A stretch of DNA of 64,000 nt. Origin: Candidatus Rokuibacteriota bacterium (lineage in GTDB: Bacteria; Methylomirabilota; Methylomirabilia; Rokubacteriales; CSP1-6). Made by a program: the position numbers and the translations under genes. A model generated the notes under the pieces. The model was not told where the DNA came from and did no database searches. It saw only the letters and a list, made by a program, of their open reading frames with translations. Position 1 is the stretch's first letter; each line of letters starts with the position of its first letter. Positions 51,852 to 60,001 of the stretch are shown one piece after another. The stretch is taken from NCBI GenBank assembly GCA_003220225.1, contig QHRU01000041.1, positions 1-64,000 of the forward strand, in the 5' to 3' direction.

Positions 51852-52085
51852 ATGGCGATCTGGCTCGGACTCCTTCTGATGCTGGCGGCGGCGCCGGCCG
51901 GACCCATCGGCGCGCAGGCCGCCGAGATCAAGCTCATCAGCACGATCGGCGTGCGGTCGGCCAACGTGCTGAAGCGGCAGATCGAGGGCGGCGAGCCGTT
52001 CGACCTCGCGATCATGACCGCCGCCGCGTCCGTCTACGAGGCGAAGGGCCTCGAGCCCGGGCCGAACTTCCAGGCCGCGCCGTGA
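51852..52085 (+). pseudogene. Truncated ModA-like substrate-binding protein
   Basis: A signal peptide (about 1-23, ending AQAAEIKL) is followed by ISTIGVRS, then directly NVLKRQIEGGEPFDLAIMTAAASV and a quick end. Intact ModA-like proteins of this type have about 30 residues between GVRS and LKRQIEGGE and about 170 more after; both are missing here. It is therefore an internally deleted, C-terminally truncated remnant. Its TGA overlaps the GTG of the dioxygenase gene. Confidence 0.65.
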
Positions 52086-52924
52086 GCGACGTCGGCATCC
52101 ATCCGGTTTCCGGCGCCCTCGGGGCCGAGATCTCCGGCGTGGATCTCTCGAACGCGCTCGACGACCAGACGCTCGGCGTGCTGCGCCGCGCGTGGCTCGA
52201 GCACCTCGTCCTCCTGTTCCGCGATCAGCCGCTCACGCCGCCACAGTTCCTCGGCTTCGCGCGGCGCTTCGGCGAGATCATCGAGTACCCGTTCGTGAAG
52301 GGGCTCGAGGAGTATCCGGAGATCATTCCCGTGGTGAAGCTCGAGCACGAGCGGATCAACTTCGGCGGCGTCTGGCACTCCGACACCGCGTACCTCGACG
52401 TCCCGCCCATGGCGAGCATGCTGCTGGCCCGCGAGGTGCCCCCGGTGGGCGGCGACACGCTGTTCGCGAACATGTACCTCGCCTACGAGACGCTCTCCGA
52501 CGGCATGAAGCGGCTGCTCGACGGGCTGCGGGCGGTCAACAGCTCGGCGAAGGCCGACGCCTCGCGCACGCGCGAGGACCGCATCGCCGAGCGCGGCCGC
52601 GACGACGCGCGCACGCTGTACGAGGCGTCGCACCCCGTCGTGCGCGTGCACCCCGAGACCGGGCGCCCGGCGCTCTACGTCAACGTCGCCCACACCGTAC
52701 GCTTCGAGGGGATGACGGAGGAGGAGAGCGCGCCCATCCTCGCCTATCTCTACCGCCACCAGGTCCGGCCGGAGTTCACCTGCCGCTTCCGCTGGCAGCC
52801 GGGCTCGCTCGCGTTCTGGGACAACCGCTGCGCCCAGCACAACGCCGTCAACGACTACGCCGGCCACCGCCGCCTCATGCACCGCATCACCCTGGCCGGC
52901 GACGTGCCGGCCGGCGCGACGTAA
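52082..52924 (+). CDS. TauD/TfdA-family 2-oxoglutarate-dependent dioxygenase
   Basis: The 280-residue Fe(II)/2-oxoglutarate dioxygenase begins with GTG 52082 (IHPVSGALGAEISGVDLS). Iron ligands are His and Asp in GVWHSDTAYLDVPP and a distal His in NRCAQHNAVNDY; the 2-oxoglutarate Arg is in HRRLMHRITLAGD. The substrate may be a sulfonate, an aryl-oxy acid or another small acid; it is not predicted. It sits in an apparent deletion scar, translationally coupled to the broken binding protein. Confidence 0.9.
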   Translation: MSDVGIHPVSGALGAEISGVDLSNALDDQTLGVLRRAWLEHLVLLFRDQPLTPPQFLGFARRFGEIIEYPFVKGLEEYPEIIPVVKLEHERINFGGVWHSDTAYLDVPPMASMLLAREVPPVGGDTLFANMYLAYETLSDGMKRLLDGLRAVNSSAKADASRTREDRIAERGRDDARTLYEASHPVVRVHPETGRPALYVNVAHTVRFEGMTEEESAPILAYLYRHQVRPEFTCRFRWQPGSLAFWDNRCAQHNAVNDYAGHRRLMHRITLAGDVPAGAT

Positions 52925-53220
52925 CGCTCCCGCCCGCGCGCGGCTCGGACGCCCGGGCACCACGTCCGGACGGGCAGTGATCGTGCTGATCGGGGCGAAG
53001 CGCGGCGTGGCCGCGCTCGGCGTGCGCCTGCCACCACGGCACGAGACCGAGTCGGTCCACTGCTGGAGGGGAAGTGGGAGTAGGGGCGACGAGCGGTAGG
53101 CCGCGCGCCAGCCTGGCGCAGGCGGTGCCAATTCGTTCGTGACGCGCTGGCGCGGCCTTCGGCGATCCGCTCAATGGCGCGGCCATCCGCGTGGCATCGA
53201 CTTTGCCACAGTGCCGCGCC
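52925..53220. other. Intergenic region, possible sigma-54 promoter
   Basis: No gene is recognised in this 296-nt stretch. Near its end, 53192-53206 reads TGGCATCGACTTTGC, with GG and GC separated by 10 bases and close to the sigma-54 consensus (TGGCAC-N5-TTGC). The rest is GC-rich with no evident repeat or hairpin element. Confidence 0.45.
53192..53208 (+). promoter_or_regulatory. Possible sigma-54 (-24/-12) promoter
   Basis: TGGCATCGACTTTGCCA matches the -24/-12 pattern with correct 10-base spacing between GG and GC. The predicted start of transcription (about 53218) is only 3 nt before ATG 53221, so either translation is leaderless or this is a chance match. Confidence 0.35.
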
Positions 53221-53682
53221 ATGCGATCACGTGTCGCGCTCACGAGCCCCCGGGTGTACTTCCCGTTCGCCCGTCTTGCCCTCTGCGCCGACTGCGAGGT
53301 CTGCTTCGAGATCGGTCTCGAGGCCTGTCCCGCCTGCGGGGGCCGGACGTGGTCACCCCTGTCCCGTCTCATCGGACAGGCCTCCGACGGGGCCATCGTG
53401 CGGGCCGTGCGCGCCGTGGTGGCCGAGACGCGCGGCGGCGCGGCGACCCGCGGCGACGCGCATCACCTGGTCATCGTCTCCCGCGATCAGCCCAAGCTCT
53501 TCGACATGCTCCGCCGCGAGCTCCACGCCAGCGAGACGGTCACCGTCATCCTCGACCGGCGTGGCGGCCGGCCGCAGCCGGCGCTCGCGCGGATGAACCT
53601 GCGCTGGCGCAACGTCGACCGCCAGATCGCCGCGCTCGGCTGGGCCATCGTCCGCTCGGACCTCATCACCGCAAAGCGGTAG
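53221..53682 (+). CDS. Zinc-ribbon protein of unknown function
   Basis: The 153-residue product has an N-terminal zinc ribbon (LCADCEVCFEIGLEACPACGG) and a C-terminal alpha/beta part with HHLVIVSRDQPKLFDMLRRELHASETVTVILDRRGGRPQP followed by a basic end. The C-terminal segment looks like a small Rossmann-type unit, but I do not recognise the family. ATG 53221 is used; GTG 53191 is an alternative. A stand-alone gene. Confidence 0.6.
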   Translation: MRSRVALTSPRVYFPFARLALCADCEVCFEIGLEACPACGGRTWSPLSRLIGQASDGAIVRAVRAVVAETRGGAATRGDAHHLVIVSRDQPKLFDMLRRELHASETVTVILDRRGGRPQPALARMNLRWRNVDRQIAALGWAIVRSDLITAKR

Positions 53683-53779
53683 CCCGCTCCCCGGCCGTCG
53701 GGGACTTGCCGCTCGGCCCTGACGGGGCGCTTGCGGTGCGCGTCGGGCGCGTGCTGTAATCCCACGATCTTCGCGACCG

Positions 53780-54871
53780 ATGAGCGGCGAGCAAGGCCAC
53801 ACCCTCGACATCGACTCGGTGACCCACCGGTACGGTCCCGTCACCGCCGTCGCCGACGTGTCGCTGGCCGTGCGGGCCGGCGAGATCGTGGCGCTCCTGG
53901 GCCCCTCGGGCTGCGGCAAGACGACGCTGCTGCGGGTCGTCGCCGGGTTCGTTCGACAGAGCGCGGGATCGGTGCGGATCGACGGCAAGGCGATCGACCA
54001 TCTGCCGGCGAATCTGAGAAATGTCGGGATCGTCTTCCAGAGTTACGCGCTCTTTCCCCACATGACGGTGGCCCACAACGTCGCCTACGGGCTGCAGGCG
54101 CGCGGCGTGCCGCGCGGGGACGTGCGGCGCGCCGTCGAGCGCTTTCTGGAGGTGGTCCGCCTCACCGACTTCCGCGACCGTCTACCGCGCCAGCTGTCCG
54201 GCGGCCAGCAGCAGCGCGTGGCCGTCGCGCGCGCGCTGGCGGTGGCGCCCACCGTGATGCTGCTCGACGAGCCGTTCAGCGCCCTCGACAAGGGGCTGCG
54301 TCTGGACATGCAGATCGAGATCAAGCGGCTGCAGCGGCAGTTCGGCCTGACCGCGATCCTCGTGACGCACGACCAGGACGAGGCGATGAGCGTCGCCGAC
54401 CGGATCGCCGTCATGAACCACGGGCGCGTCGAGCAGTTCGACACGCCGATCGCCGTCTACGACCGCCCGGCCACGCTCTTCGTGAGCGGGTTCATCGGGA
54501 CGACCAATCTCCTGCGCGGGCGGGCCCTCGAGTCCGCGAACGGCACGACCCTGGTCGAGCTCGAGGCCGGCGCGAAGCTCACGGTGCCGACCGATCGCGC
54601 CTTCGCGGCGGGCGCCGCGGTGATGCTCTCGGCCCGGCCGGAGCAGCTCCGCCTGCACGCCGAGGCGGCCGCCGGTCGCTGGCGCGTGCACCGGCGCCTC
54701 GCCGTGCCGCTGGGGCCCAACACCATGCACGATCTCGAGACGCGCGACGGCGTCACGCTGAAGCTGGTCGAGCCCAGGCTGGGGCCGTCGGTGGAGCCGA
54801 CCGGAGACGCGTGGTGCGGCCTGCGCCCCGACGCGCGTCCCGGCCTGTTCGACATCGCGACCTCGACGTGA
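53780..54871 (+). CDS. Spermidine/putrescine-type ABC transporter ATPase (PotA-like)
   Basis: The 363-residue ATPase has Walker A GPSGCGKTTLLRVVAG, Q-loop VFQSYALFPHMTV, signature QLSGGQQQRVAVARALA, Walker B VMLLDEPFSALDKGLR, the H-loop VTHDQDEAMSVAD and a C-terminal TOBE-like domain (about 240-360). It energises the importer encoded by the next three genes. The substrate could be a ureide or polyamine-like compound, judging from the downstream enzymes. Confidence 0.93.
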   Translation: MSGEQGHTLDIDSVTHRYGPVTAVADVSLAVRAGEIVALLGPSGCGKTTLLRVVAGFVRQSAGSVRIDGKAIDHLPANLRNVGIVFQSYALFPHMTVAHNVAYGLQARGVPRGDVRRAVERFLEVVRLTDFRDRLPRQLSGGQQQRVAVARALAVAPTVMLLDEPFSALDKGLRLDMQIEIKRLQRQFGLTAILVTHDQDEAMSVADRIAVMNHGRVEQFDTPIAVYDRPATLFVSGFIGTTNLLRGRALESANGTTLVELEAGAKLTVPTDRAFAAGAAVMLSARPEQLRLHAEAAAGRWRVHRRLAVPLGPNTMHDLETRDGVTLKLVEPRLGPSVEPTGDAWCGLRPDARPGLFDIATST

Positions 54872-54884
54872 CAAAGGAGGACGT

Positions 54885-55916
54885 ATGACGCACGCACGCT
54901 TCACCCGACGTCAGTTTCTCGCCGCCGCGGCGGCCACGGCCGGAGCGCTGGCCATCGGACGACCCGCGCGCGCCAAGGGCTCCGTCACCGCGGCGATGTA
55001 TCCCGGAACGTGGGAGGAGGCCTTCCGCGCGCACGTGGTCCCCGCGCTCAAGAGCGCCCACGACGTGGATCTGGAGATGACGCCGCTGTTCGCGGTCGAC
55101 CAGATCGCCAAGGCGCAGGCGGCGCGCGGCGCGCCGCCGTTCGACGCCTTCGTGCTCGATCCAGGCCCCCGCGTCACCGGCATCGATCGCGGGCTCTTCG
55201 AGAAATTCGAGGCCCGGCGGCTCAAGAACGTCGGCCGGCTGCCCGCGGGCATGGTCGACGACTGGGGCGTCACCGTGGCGGCCCAGGTCGTCGGCATCGG
55301 CTACAACCCCAAGAAGCTGCCGAGACCGAAGAGCTGGACCGATCTGCTGAAGGACCCCTGGGTCTCGCGCCTCGGGATGACGGGCTTCCAGACCACGTAC
55401 GGCACCGTGTCGATCATCGAGATCGCCAAGCAGTTCGGCGGCTCGGAGACGAACGTCGAGCCGTTCTTCGTCGAGATCAAGAAGGTGCTGTCCAAGGTCG
55501 CGGCCATCGGAGCGCCGGCGTCGATGCCCGCGCTGTTCCAGCAGGGGCAGTGCGACATCACCTACACCAACACGCAGACGGTGGCCACCCTGCGCGGACG
55601 CGACGTCGACATCGAGTTCGTGAAGCCGGAGAGCGGCGCCGTCGCGTTCTTCACGACCATGCACGTCGCCAAGGGCTCGCGCGAGGGCGAAAACGCCTAC
55701 AAATACTTCGACACGGTCATCAGCGCGCCCGTGCAGTCCGCGCTGATGCAGCCGCCGAACAACTTCATCCCGGTGAATCGCGACGTGAAGCTGGCGGCCG
55801 CCCTGCCCATGGCCTCGCTCGACGAGATGGCGAAGTTCGTGCGGCACGACTGGTCGAAGATCAATCCACTCCGCGCCGCCTGGATCGAGCGCTTCAACAA
55901 GGAAGTCGCCAAGTGA
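54885..55916 (+). CDS. Extracellular solute-binding protein (PotD-like) with Tat signal
   Basis: The 343-residue protein has a twin-arginine signal (FTRRQFLAAAAATAGALAIG) and a type II binding-protein fold: KGSVTAAMYPGTWEEAFRAHVVPALK, FDAFVLDPGPRV, PKSWTDLLKDPWVSRLG, and VKPESGAVAFFTTMHVAKGS. It captures the substrate in the periplasm for the PotB/PotC-like permeases. An AAGGAGG ribosome site precedes ATG 54885. The Tat route suggests folding before export, supported by tatC in this window. Confidence 0.9.
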   Translation: MTHARFTRRQFLAAAAATAGALAIGRPARAKGSVTAAMYPGTWEEAFRAHVVPALKSAHDVDLEMTPLFAVDQIAKAQAARGAPPFDAFVLDPGPRVTGIDRGLFEKFEARRLKNVGRLPAGMVDDWGVTVAAQVVGIGYNPKKLPRPKSWTDLLKDPWVSRLGMTGFQTTYGTVSIIEIAKQFGGSETNVEPFFVEIKKVLSKVAAIGAPASMPALFQQGQCDITYTNTQTVATLRGRDVDIEFVKPESGAVAFFTTMHVAKGSREGENAYKYFDTVISAPVQSALMQPPNNFIPVNRDVKLAAALPMASLDEMAKFVRHDWSKINPLRAAWIERFNKEVAK

Positions 55917-56758
55917 CCGTCCGTGTCCGACCGGCCGAGTGGCAGCTCGCGCTGCCGCTCGCGCTCGCCTACGCGGCGTTCTTCCTCGTCCCGCTGCTGC
56001 TCCTCATCGGGGTCAGCGCGTTCGACGACGAGAAGATCACCACGCTCGGCTTCGCGCAGTGGCGCCGGTTCCTCGCCGACCCCTTCACCTGGAAGGTGAT
56101 CGTCGACACGGTGAAGCTCGGGGGCCTCACCGTCGCCGCCACGGCGCTCGTCGGCTATCCGGTGGCGCTCGTGTACCTGGGCGCGGGCCCACGCTGGCAG
56201 CGGGTGATCCTCTTCGTCGTGATCCTGCCGCTGCTGACGTCGGTCGTGGTCCGGACGTTCGCGTGGATCGTGATCCTCGGGCGCGAGGGCGTCATCAACC
56301 AGGCGCTGCTGTGGCTCGGCCTGGCGCCGGCGCCGCTGCGCCTCTTGCAGACCGAGCACGGGCTCGTGATGGCCCTGACCCAGATCGAGATGCCCCTCCT
56401 GCTCCTGCCGTTGCTCAGCGTCATGTCGCGCATGGACCCGAGCCTGCGCGACGCCTCCGCCGCGCTCGGCGCGTCGAAGTGGCGAACGCTCGTCCGCGTG
56501 ACACTGCCGCTCAGCCTGCCCGGCCTCGTGGCGGGGTGCATGCTGGTGTTCGCGAGCTCCACCACCGCGTTCATCTCGCAGTTCGTCATCGGCGGCAACC
56601 GCCTCGTCTACCTGCCGCTGCTCATCTGGCAACAGTCGCTCGTCGTGTACAACTGGCCGCTCGCGTCGGTGGCGGCGCTGACGCTCCTCGTCTCCGTCGG
56701 CCTCGGCGTCACCGCCATCGCCGCCGTGGGCCGGCGCAGCCGGGCCTACGCGGTCTAG
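55913..56758 (+). CDS. ABC transporter permease, PotB-like
   Basis: The 281-residue permease starts with GTG 55913, overlapping the binding-protein stop (GTGA). It has six hydrophobic segments, GVSAFDDEKITTLGFAQWRRFL near the start and the EAA loop LRDASAALGASKWRTLVRVTLPLSLPGL. It forms the heterodimeric channel with the next permease. Confidence 0.92.
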   Translation: MTVRVRPAEWQLALPLALAYAAFFLVPLLLLIGVSAFDDEKITTLGFAQWRRFLADPFTWKVIVDTVKLGGLTVAATALVGYPVALVYLGAGPRWQRVILFVVILPLLTSVVVRTFAWIVILGREGVINQALLWLGLAPAPLRLLQTEHGLVMALTQIEMPLLLLPLLSVMSRMDPSLRDASAALGASKWRTLVRVTLPLSLPGLVAGCMLVFASSTTAFISQFVIGGNRLVYLPLLIWQQSLVVYNWPLASVAALTLLVSVGLGVTAIAAVGRRSRAYAV

Positions 56759-56760
56759 CG

Positions 56761-57570
56761 ATGCGGGCGAAGGACCTCTCCTACTCCGTCGTCATCGGCC
56801 TCCTGGCCGGGCTCGGGTTCCTCATTCTGATCGGGCCCGTCGTGATCGTTCTGCTGACGTCCTTCACCCAGGGGCGCTCGATCAGGTTCCCGCCCTCCGG
56901 GTTGTCGCTCCAGTGGTACCAGCTCCTGTTCGACTCCGTGCGCTCGAGCCAGATCCACCGCGCCGCCCTCAACAGCCTCGAGGTCGCGGTGGTGGCGATG
57001 GTGGGCGCGACGGTCCTGGCCACGCTCGCCTCGGTGGCCCTCGCCCGCCGGTCCGGGACGTGGGTCCGCGCGCTCGACACGTTCTTCATGTCGCCGCTGA
57101 TCCTCCCCATGCTCGCCTTCGGACTGGCGGCGCTCATGTACTTCACCTTCATGGGCTTTCGTCCCTCGCTGGCGCTGATCGCGATCGGCCACGTCGTCGT
57201 GGTGGCCCCGCTGGCCCTGCGAACGACCTCGGCGAGCATGTCGCAGCTCGATCCCGCGCTGCTCGAGAGCTCGGCCAGCCTCGGGGCGAGCTGGCTCTAT
57301 ACGTTTCGCCGCGTCACGCTGCCGGTGATCGCGCCGGGCATCGCGGCCGGCGCCTTCCTCGCCTTCGTCGGCTCGCTCGACAACGTGCCGATCTCGCTCT
57401 TCCTGGCAGGGCCGCGCAGCGACATGCTGCCGATTCGCATGTGGGGAATGATGGAGAGCACGCTCGACGTGCGCGTCGCCGCCGTGTCGGGCGTCCTGAT
57501 CGCCACCGTGCTCGTCCTCATGCTCGTCATGGAGCGCGTGGTCGGGCTGACCCGGCGGCTCCGAGACTGA
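56761..57570 (+). CDS. ABC transporter permease, PotC-like
   Basis: The 269-residue permease has six hydrophobic segments, FTQGRSIRFPPSGLSLQWYQLLF (typical of PotC), the ILPMLAFGLAAL region and the EAA loop LLESSASLGASWLYTFRRVTLPVIAPG. It starts 2 nt after the previous gene, so all four transporter genes form one transcript. Confidence 0.92.
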   Translation: MRAKDLSYSVVIGLLAGLGFLILIGPVVIVLLTSFTQGRSIRFPPSGLSLQWYQLLFDSVRSSQIHRAALNSLEVAVVAMVGATVLATLASVALARRSGTWVRALDTFFMSPLILPMLAFGLAALMYFTFMGFRPSLALIAIGHVVVVAPLALRTTSASMSQLDPALLESSASLGASWLYTFRRVTLPVIAPGIAAGAFLAFVGSLDNVPISLFLAGPRSDMLPIRMWGMMESTLDVRVAAVSGVLIATVLVLMLVMERVVGLTRRLRD

Positions 57571-57646
57571 AACGATGCACCACCAACGATTCCCGTTGGG
57601 GGGTGTCGGGGGAGCGGTCGCTCTCCCCGACGGTGAAGGAGACATC

Positions 57647-58129
57647 ATGCGCATCATCGCGGAGAGCCTGACCGAGAAGGCGTTCGCCCCCTATGGCGAC
57701 CTGCTGGCGGCGCCCGCGGAGTTCGGCCGAGCGTATTTCGACGAGGGGCTGCGGACGAGCCGGGCCACGGCCTGGCCGAGCCTGTCGGTCTCGCACGTGC
57801 GGCCGCTGCCGAGCCTGCCGCTCGAGGCCAGGGTGATGGAGCGGCACGAGTTTTCGTCGCAGAGCTTTCTGCCGCTCGACGTCGCGCGCTGGCTCGTGGT
57901 CGTCGCGCCGGCGGGGGCCGACGGCGGACCCGATCCCTCGCGCGCCGTGGCGTTCCTCGCGGGGCCGGGCCAGGGCGTCACGTACCACGCGGGCACGTGG
58001 CACCACCCGCTGACCATCCTCGATCGGCCGGCACGCTTCGCGGTGGTCATGTGGCGCGACGGGACCCGCACGGACGAAGAGTTCCGCACGCTCGCCGCGC
58101 CGTTCACGGTCGAGCTGCCAGGAGGATGA
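57647..58129 (+). CDS. allA: Ureidoglycolate lyase family protein
   Basis: The 160-residue cupin-fold protein matches AllA: ESLTEKAFAPYGDLLAAP at the start, MERHEFSSQSFLPLDVARWLVVVAP and VTYHAGTWHHPLTIL with metal/substrate His residues. AllA splits ureidoglycolate into glyoxylate and urea, the last step of allantoin breakdown. Start ATG 57647 has GAAGGAG upstream and the family length (160 in E. coli). The gap after the permease gene is 76 nt. It fits with the allantoinase that follows. Confidence 0.87.
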   Translation: MRIIAESLTEKAFAPYGDLLAAPAEFGRAYFDEGLRTSRATAWPSLSVSHVRPLPSLPLEARVMERHEFSSQSFLPLDVARWLVVVAPAGADGGPDPSRAVAFLAGPGQGVTYHAGTWHHPLTILDRPARFAVVMWRDGTRTDEEFRTLAAPFTVELPGG

Positions 58130-58134
58130 GCGCC

Positions 58135-59124
58135 ATGCCGCGAGCCTACGACCGCGACCTCATCGGATATGGACCGACCCCCCCGGACCCCAAGTGGCCC
58201 AACGGCGCACGCGTGGCCGTCAACTTCGTCATGAACTACGAGGAAGGCTCGGAGCCATCGGTGCAGGACGGTGAGGGCCACTCGGAGAGCGGGCTCACCG
58301 AGGCGCACGCCCTGAATCAGATCGCGAAGGGCCGCGACCTCGCGGCCGAGACCATGTTCGAGTACGGAAGCCGTGTCGGCTTCTGGCGCCTGATGCGCCT
58401 GTTCCAGGAGCGCCGCCTGCCCCTGACCGTGTTCGGCTGCGCGCTCGCCATCGAGCGCAATCCGCCGGCGGCGGCCGCGATCCGCAAGGCCGGCGTCGAC
58501 GTGTGCAGCCACGGCTGGCGCTGGATCAAGCATTACGAGCTGTCGCGCGCGACCGAGCGTCAGCACATCGCCAAAGCCGTCGCGTCGTTCGCCAAGACGA
58601 TCGGCGAGCGGCCGCTCGGCTGGTACTGTCGCTACGGACCGAGCGTCAACACGCGCGAGCTGCTCGTCGAGGAGGGCGGCTTCCTCTACGACTCCGACGC
58701 GTACAACGACGAGCTCCCCTACTGGACGACGGTGAAGGGCCGCCCGCACCTCGTCGTCCCCTACTCGCTCACCAACAACGACGGGAAATACGCCGGCTGG
58801 ACCGGGACGTCCGATCAGTGGTTTTCGTTCATCAAGGATGCGTTCGACATGCTCTACCGCGAAGGGGCCCGGCATCCGAAGATGATGTCCGTGGGCCTGC
58901 ACATGCGCCTCATCGGCCACCCGGCGCGCGCGGTGGGCCTGGAGCGTCTGCTCGACTACCTGGGCCAGCAGCACGGCGTCTGGATCACGCGCCGGATCGA
59001 CATCGCGCGCCACTGGATCGCCACCCACCCGTACCCGGGCCCCACGGCTCCGCCGGGGCGCTCCGAACGTTTAGGGGGTTTGGGGGGGTTGGGGGGCTTG
59101 GGGGGCCATCTCGGGGCCCCGTAA
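58135..59124 (+). CDS. puuE: Allantoinase PuuE-type (polysaccharide deacetylase family)
   Basis: The 329-residue protein has the PuuE pattern: RDLIGYGPTPPDPKWPNGARVAVNFVMNYEEGSE, TVFGCALAIERNP, CSHGWRWIKHYELSR and SVGLHMRLIGHPARA. It hydrolyses allantoin to allantoate without the metal centre of classical allantoinases. ATG 58135 is preferred because GGAGG ends about 9 nt before it (the ATG at 58126 is too close). The last 25 or so residues (PPGRSERLGGLGGLGGLGG-type tail) are encoded by the palindromic element; PuuE is normally about 308 residues. Confidence 0.88.
   Translation: MPRAYDRDLIGYGPTPPDPKWPNGARVAVNFVMNYEEGSEPSVQDGEGHSESGLTEAHALNQIAKGRDLAAETMFEYGSRVGFWRLMRLFQERRLPLTVFGCALAIERNPPAAAAIRKAGVDVCSHGWRWIKHYELSRATERQHIAKAVASFAKTIGERPLGWYCRYGPSVNTRELLVEEGGFLYDSDAYNDELPYWTTVKGRPHLVVPYSLTNNDGKYAGWTGTSDQWFSFIKDAFDMLYREGARHPKMMSVGLHMRLIGHPARAVGLERLLDYLGQQHGVWITRRIDIARHWIATHPYPGPTAPPGRSERLGGLGGLGGLGGHLGAP
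59040..59124 (+). repeat. Bipartite palindromic element, copy inside the puuE 3' end, with G4 motif
   Basis: Module B (near 59042-59065), then four G-runs (59074-59078, 59082-59088, 59091-59096, 59100-59105) separated by 2-3 bases, then CCATCTCGGGGCCCC. The frame of puuE runs through it and stops at TAA (59122-59124). The G-runs form a classical G-quadruplex pattern on the plus strand. Confidence 0.85.
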
Positions 59125-59134
59125 TTCCCGCCGC

Positions 59135-59211
59135 GATAGAGGAGCGCCACGGCTCCGCCGGGGCGCTCCGAACGTTTGGGGGGTTTGGGGGGCCATCTCG
59201 GGGCCCCCCAT
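59135..59211 (+). repeat. Bipartite palindromic element, copy before the SDR stop
   Basis: A second copy follows the first directly: module B (59140-59165), G-run spacer and module A (59186-59210), ending about 5 nt from the SDR stop codon. The order relative to the SDR gene (stop, A, B) is the standard one. Confidence 0.85.
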
Positions 59212-59215
59212 GTCA

Positions 59216-60001
59216 CTAGTCCGCGGCCGCCATCGCGCCGCCGTCGGCGACGATGGCGGCGCCCGAAATGAACGAGGCGTCGTCGGAGGCGAGGAAGAGC
59301 GCGCAGCGCGCGATGTCCTCGGGCTCGCCGACGCGCCCGAGCGGGATGCCGCGGCCCTCCTTCGCGGCGGATTCCACGCGGTCCACGATGTCCGCGGTCA
59401 GGCGCGTGCGGATCGTCCCCGGGCAGATGGCGTTGACCCGGATGCCGTCGCGGCCGTACGACGCCGCCATCGCGCGGGTGAGCGCGAGCACGGCGCCCTT
59501 GGACGCGGCATACGCATGGCTCGGCCGCTCGGCCGAGCCGCGGAAGGCGGAGACCGAGGCGATGTTGACGATGGCGCCGCCGGCGCCGCGCATGTGCGGC
59601 ACGGCTGCGCGGCTCACGAGATAGATCGCGCGCACGTTGACGTCCTGCGCGAGGTCCCAGTGCTCGAGCGAGATGCTCTCGACGGTGCCGCCGACGACCA
59701 TCGTGCCGACCCCGGCGTTGTTGAGTACCACGTCGAGGCGGCCGAACGCCCGCACCGCGCGCCCCACCACCGCCGCGCAGTCGTCGGGGTTCCCGAGATC
59801 GGCCGCGATCGCCGCCACCTCGCCGCCGGCCGCGCGCACGTCCGCCTCGGTGCGCGCCAGCTCGGGCTCGCGCACGTCGACGAGGGCGACGCGCGCCCCC
59901 GCCCGCGCGAAGAGCAGCGCGCTGGCGCGGCCGATGCCCGTCGCCGCGCCCGTGATGATGGCCGCCCTGCCCGTCAACACGCCGCTGTCGGCGAGTCCCA
60001 T
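59216..60001 (-). CDS. Short-chain dehydrogenase/reductase (SDR)
   Basis: The 261-residue classical SDR has the NAD(P)-binding motif TGAATGIGRASALLF, LDVVLNNAGVGT, catalytic Ser in VNIASVSAF, Tyr/Lys in HAYAASKGAVLAL, and the C-terminal FISGAAIVADGGA. Asp in VALVDVREPE suggests NAD preference. Substrate unknown. Its start overlaps the stop of the CMD gene (ATGA). Confidence 0.92.
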   Translation of the reverse strand: MGLADSGVLTGRAAIITGAATGIGRASALLFARAGARVALVDVREPELARTEADVRAAGGEVAAIAADLGNPDDCAAVVGRAVRAFGRLDVVLNNAGVGTMVVGGTVESISLEHWDLAQDVNVRAIYLVSRAAVPHMRGAGGAIVNIASVSAFRGSAERPSHAYAASKGAVLALTRAMAASYGRDGIRVNAICPGTIRTRLTADIVDRVESAAKEGRGIPLGRVGEPEDIARCALFLASDDASFISGAAIVADGGAMAAAD

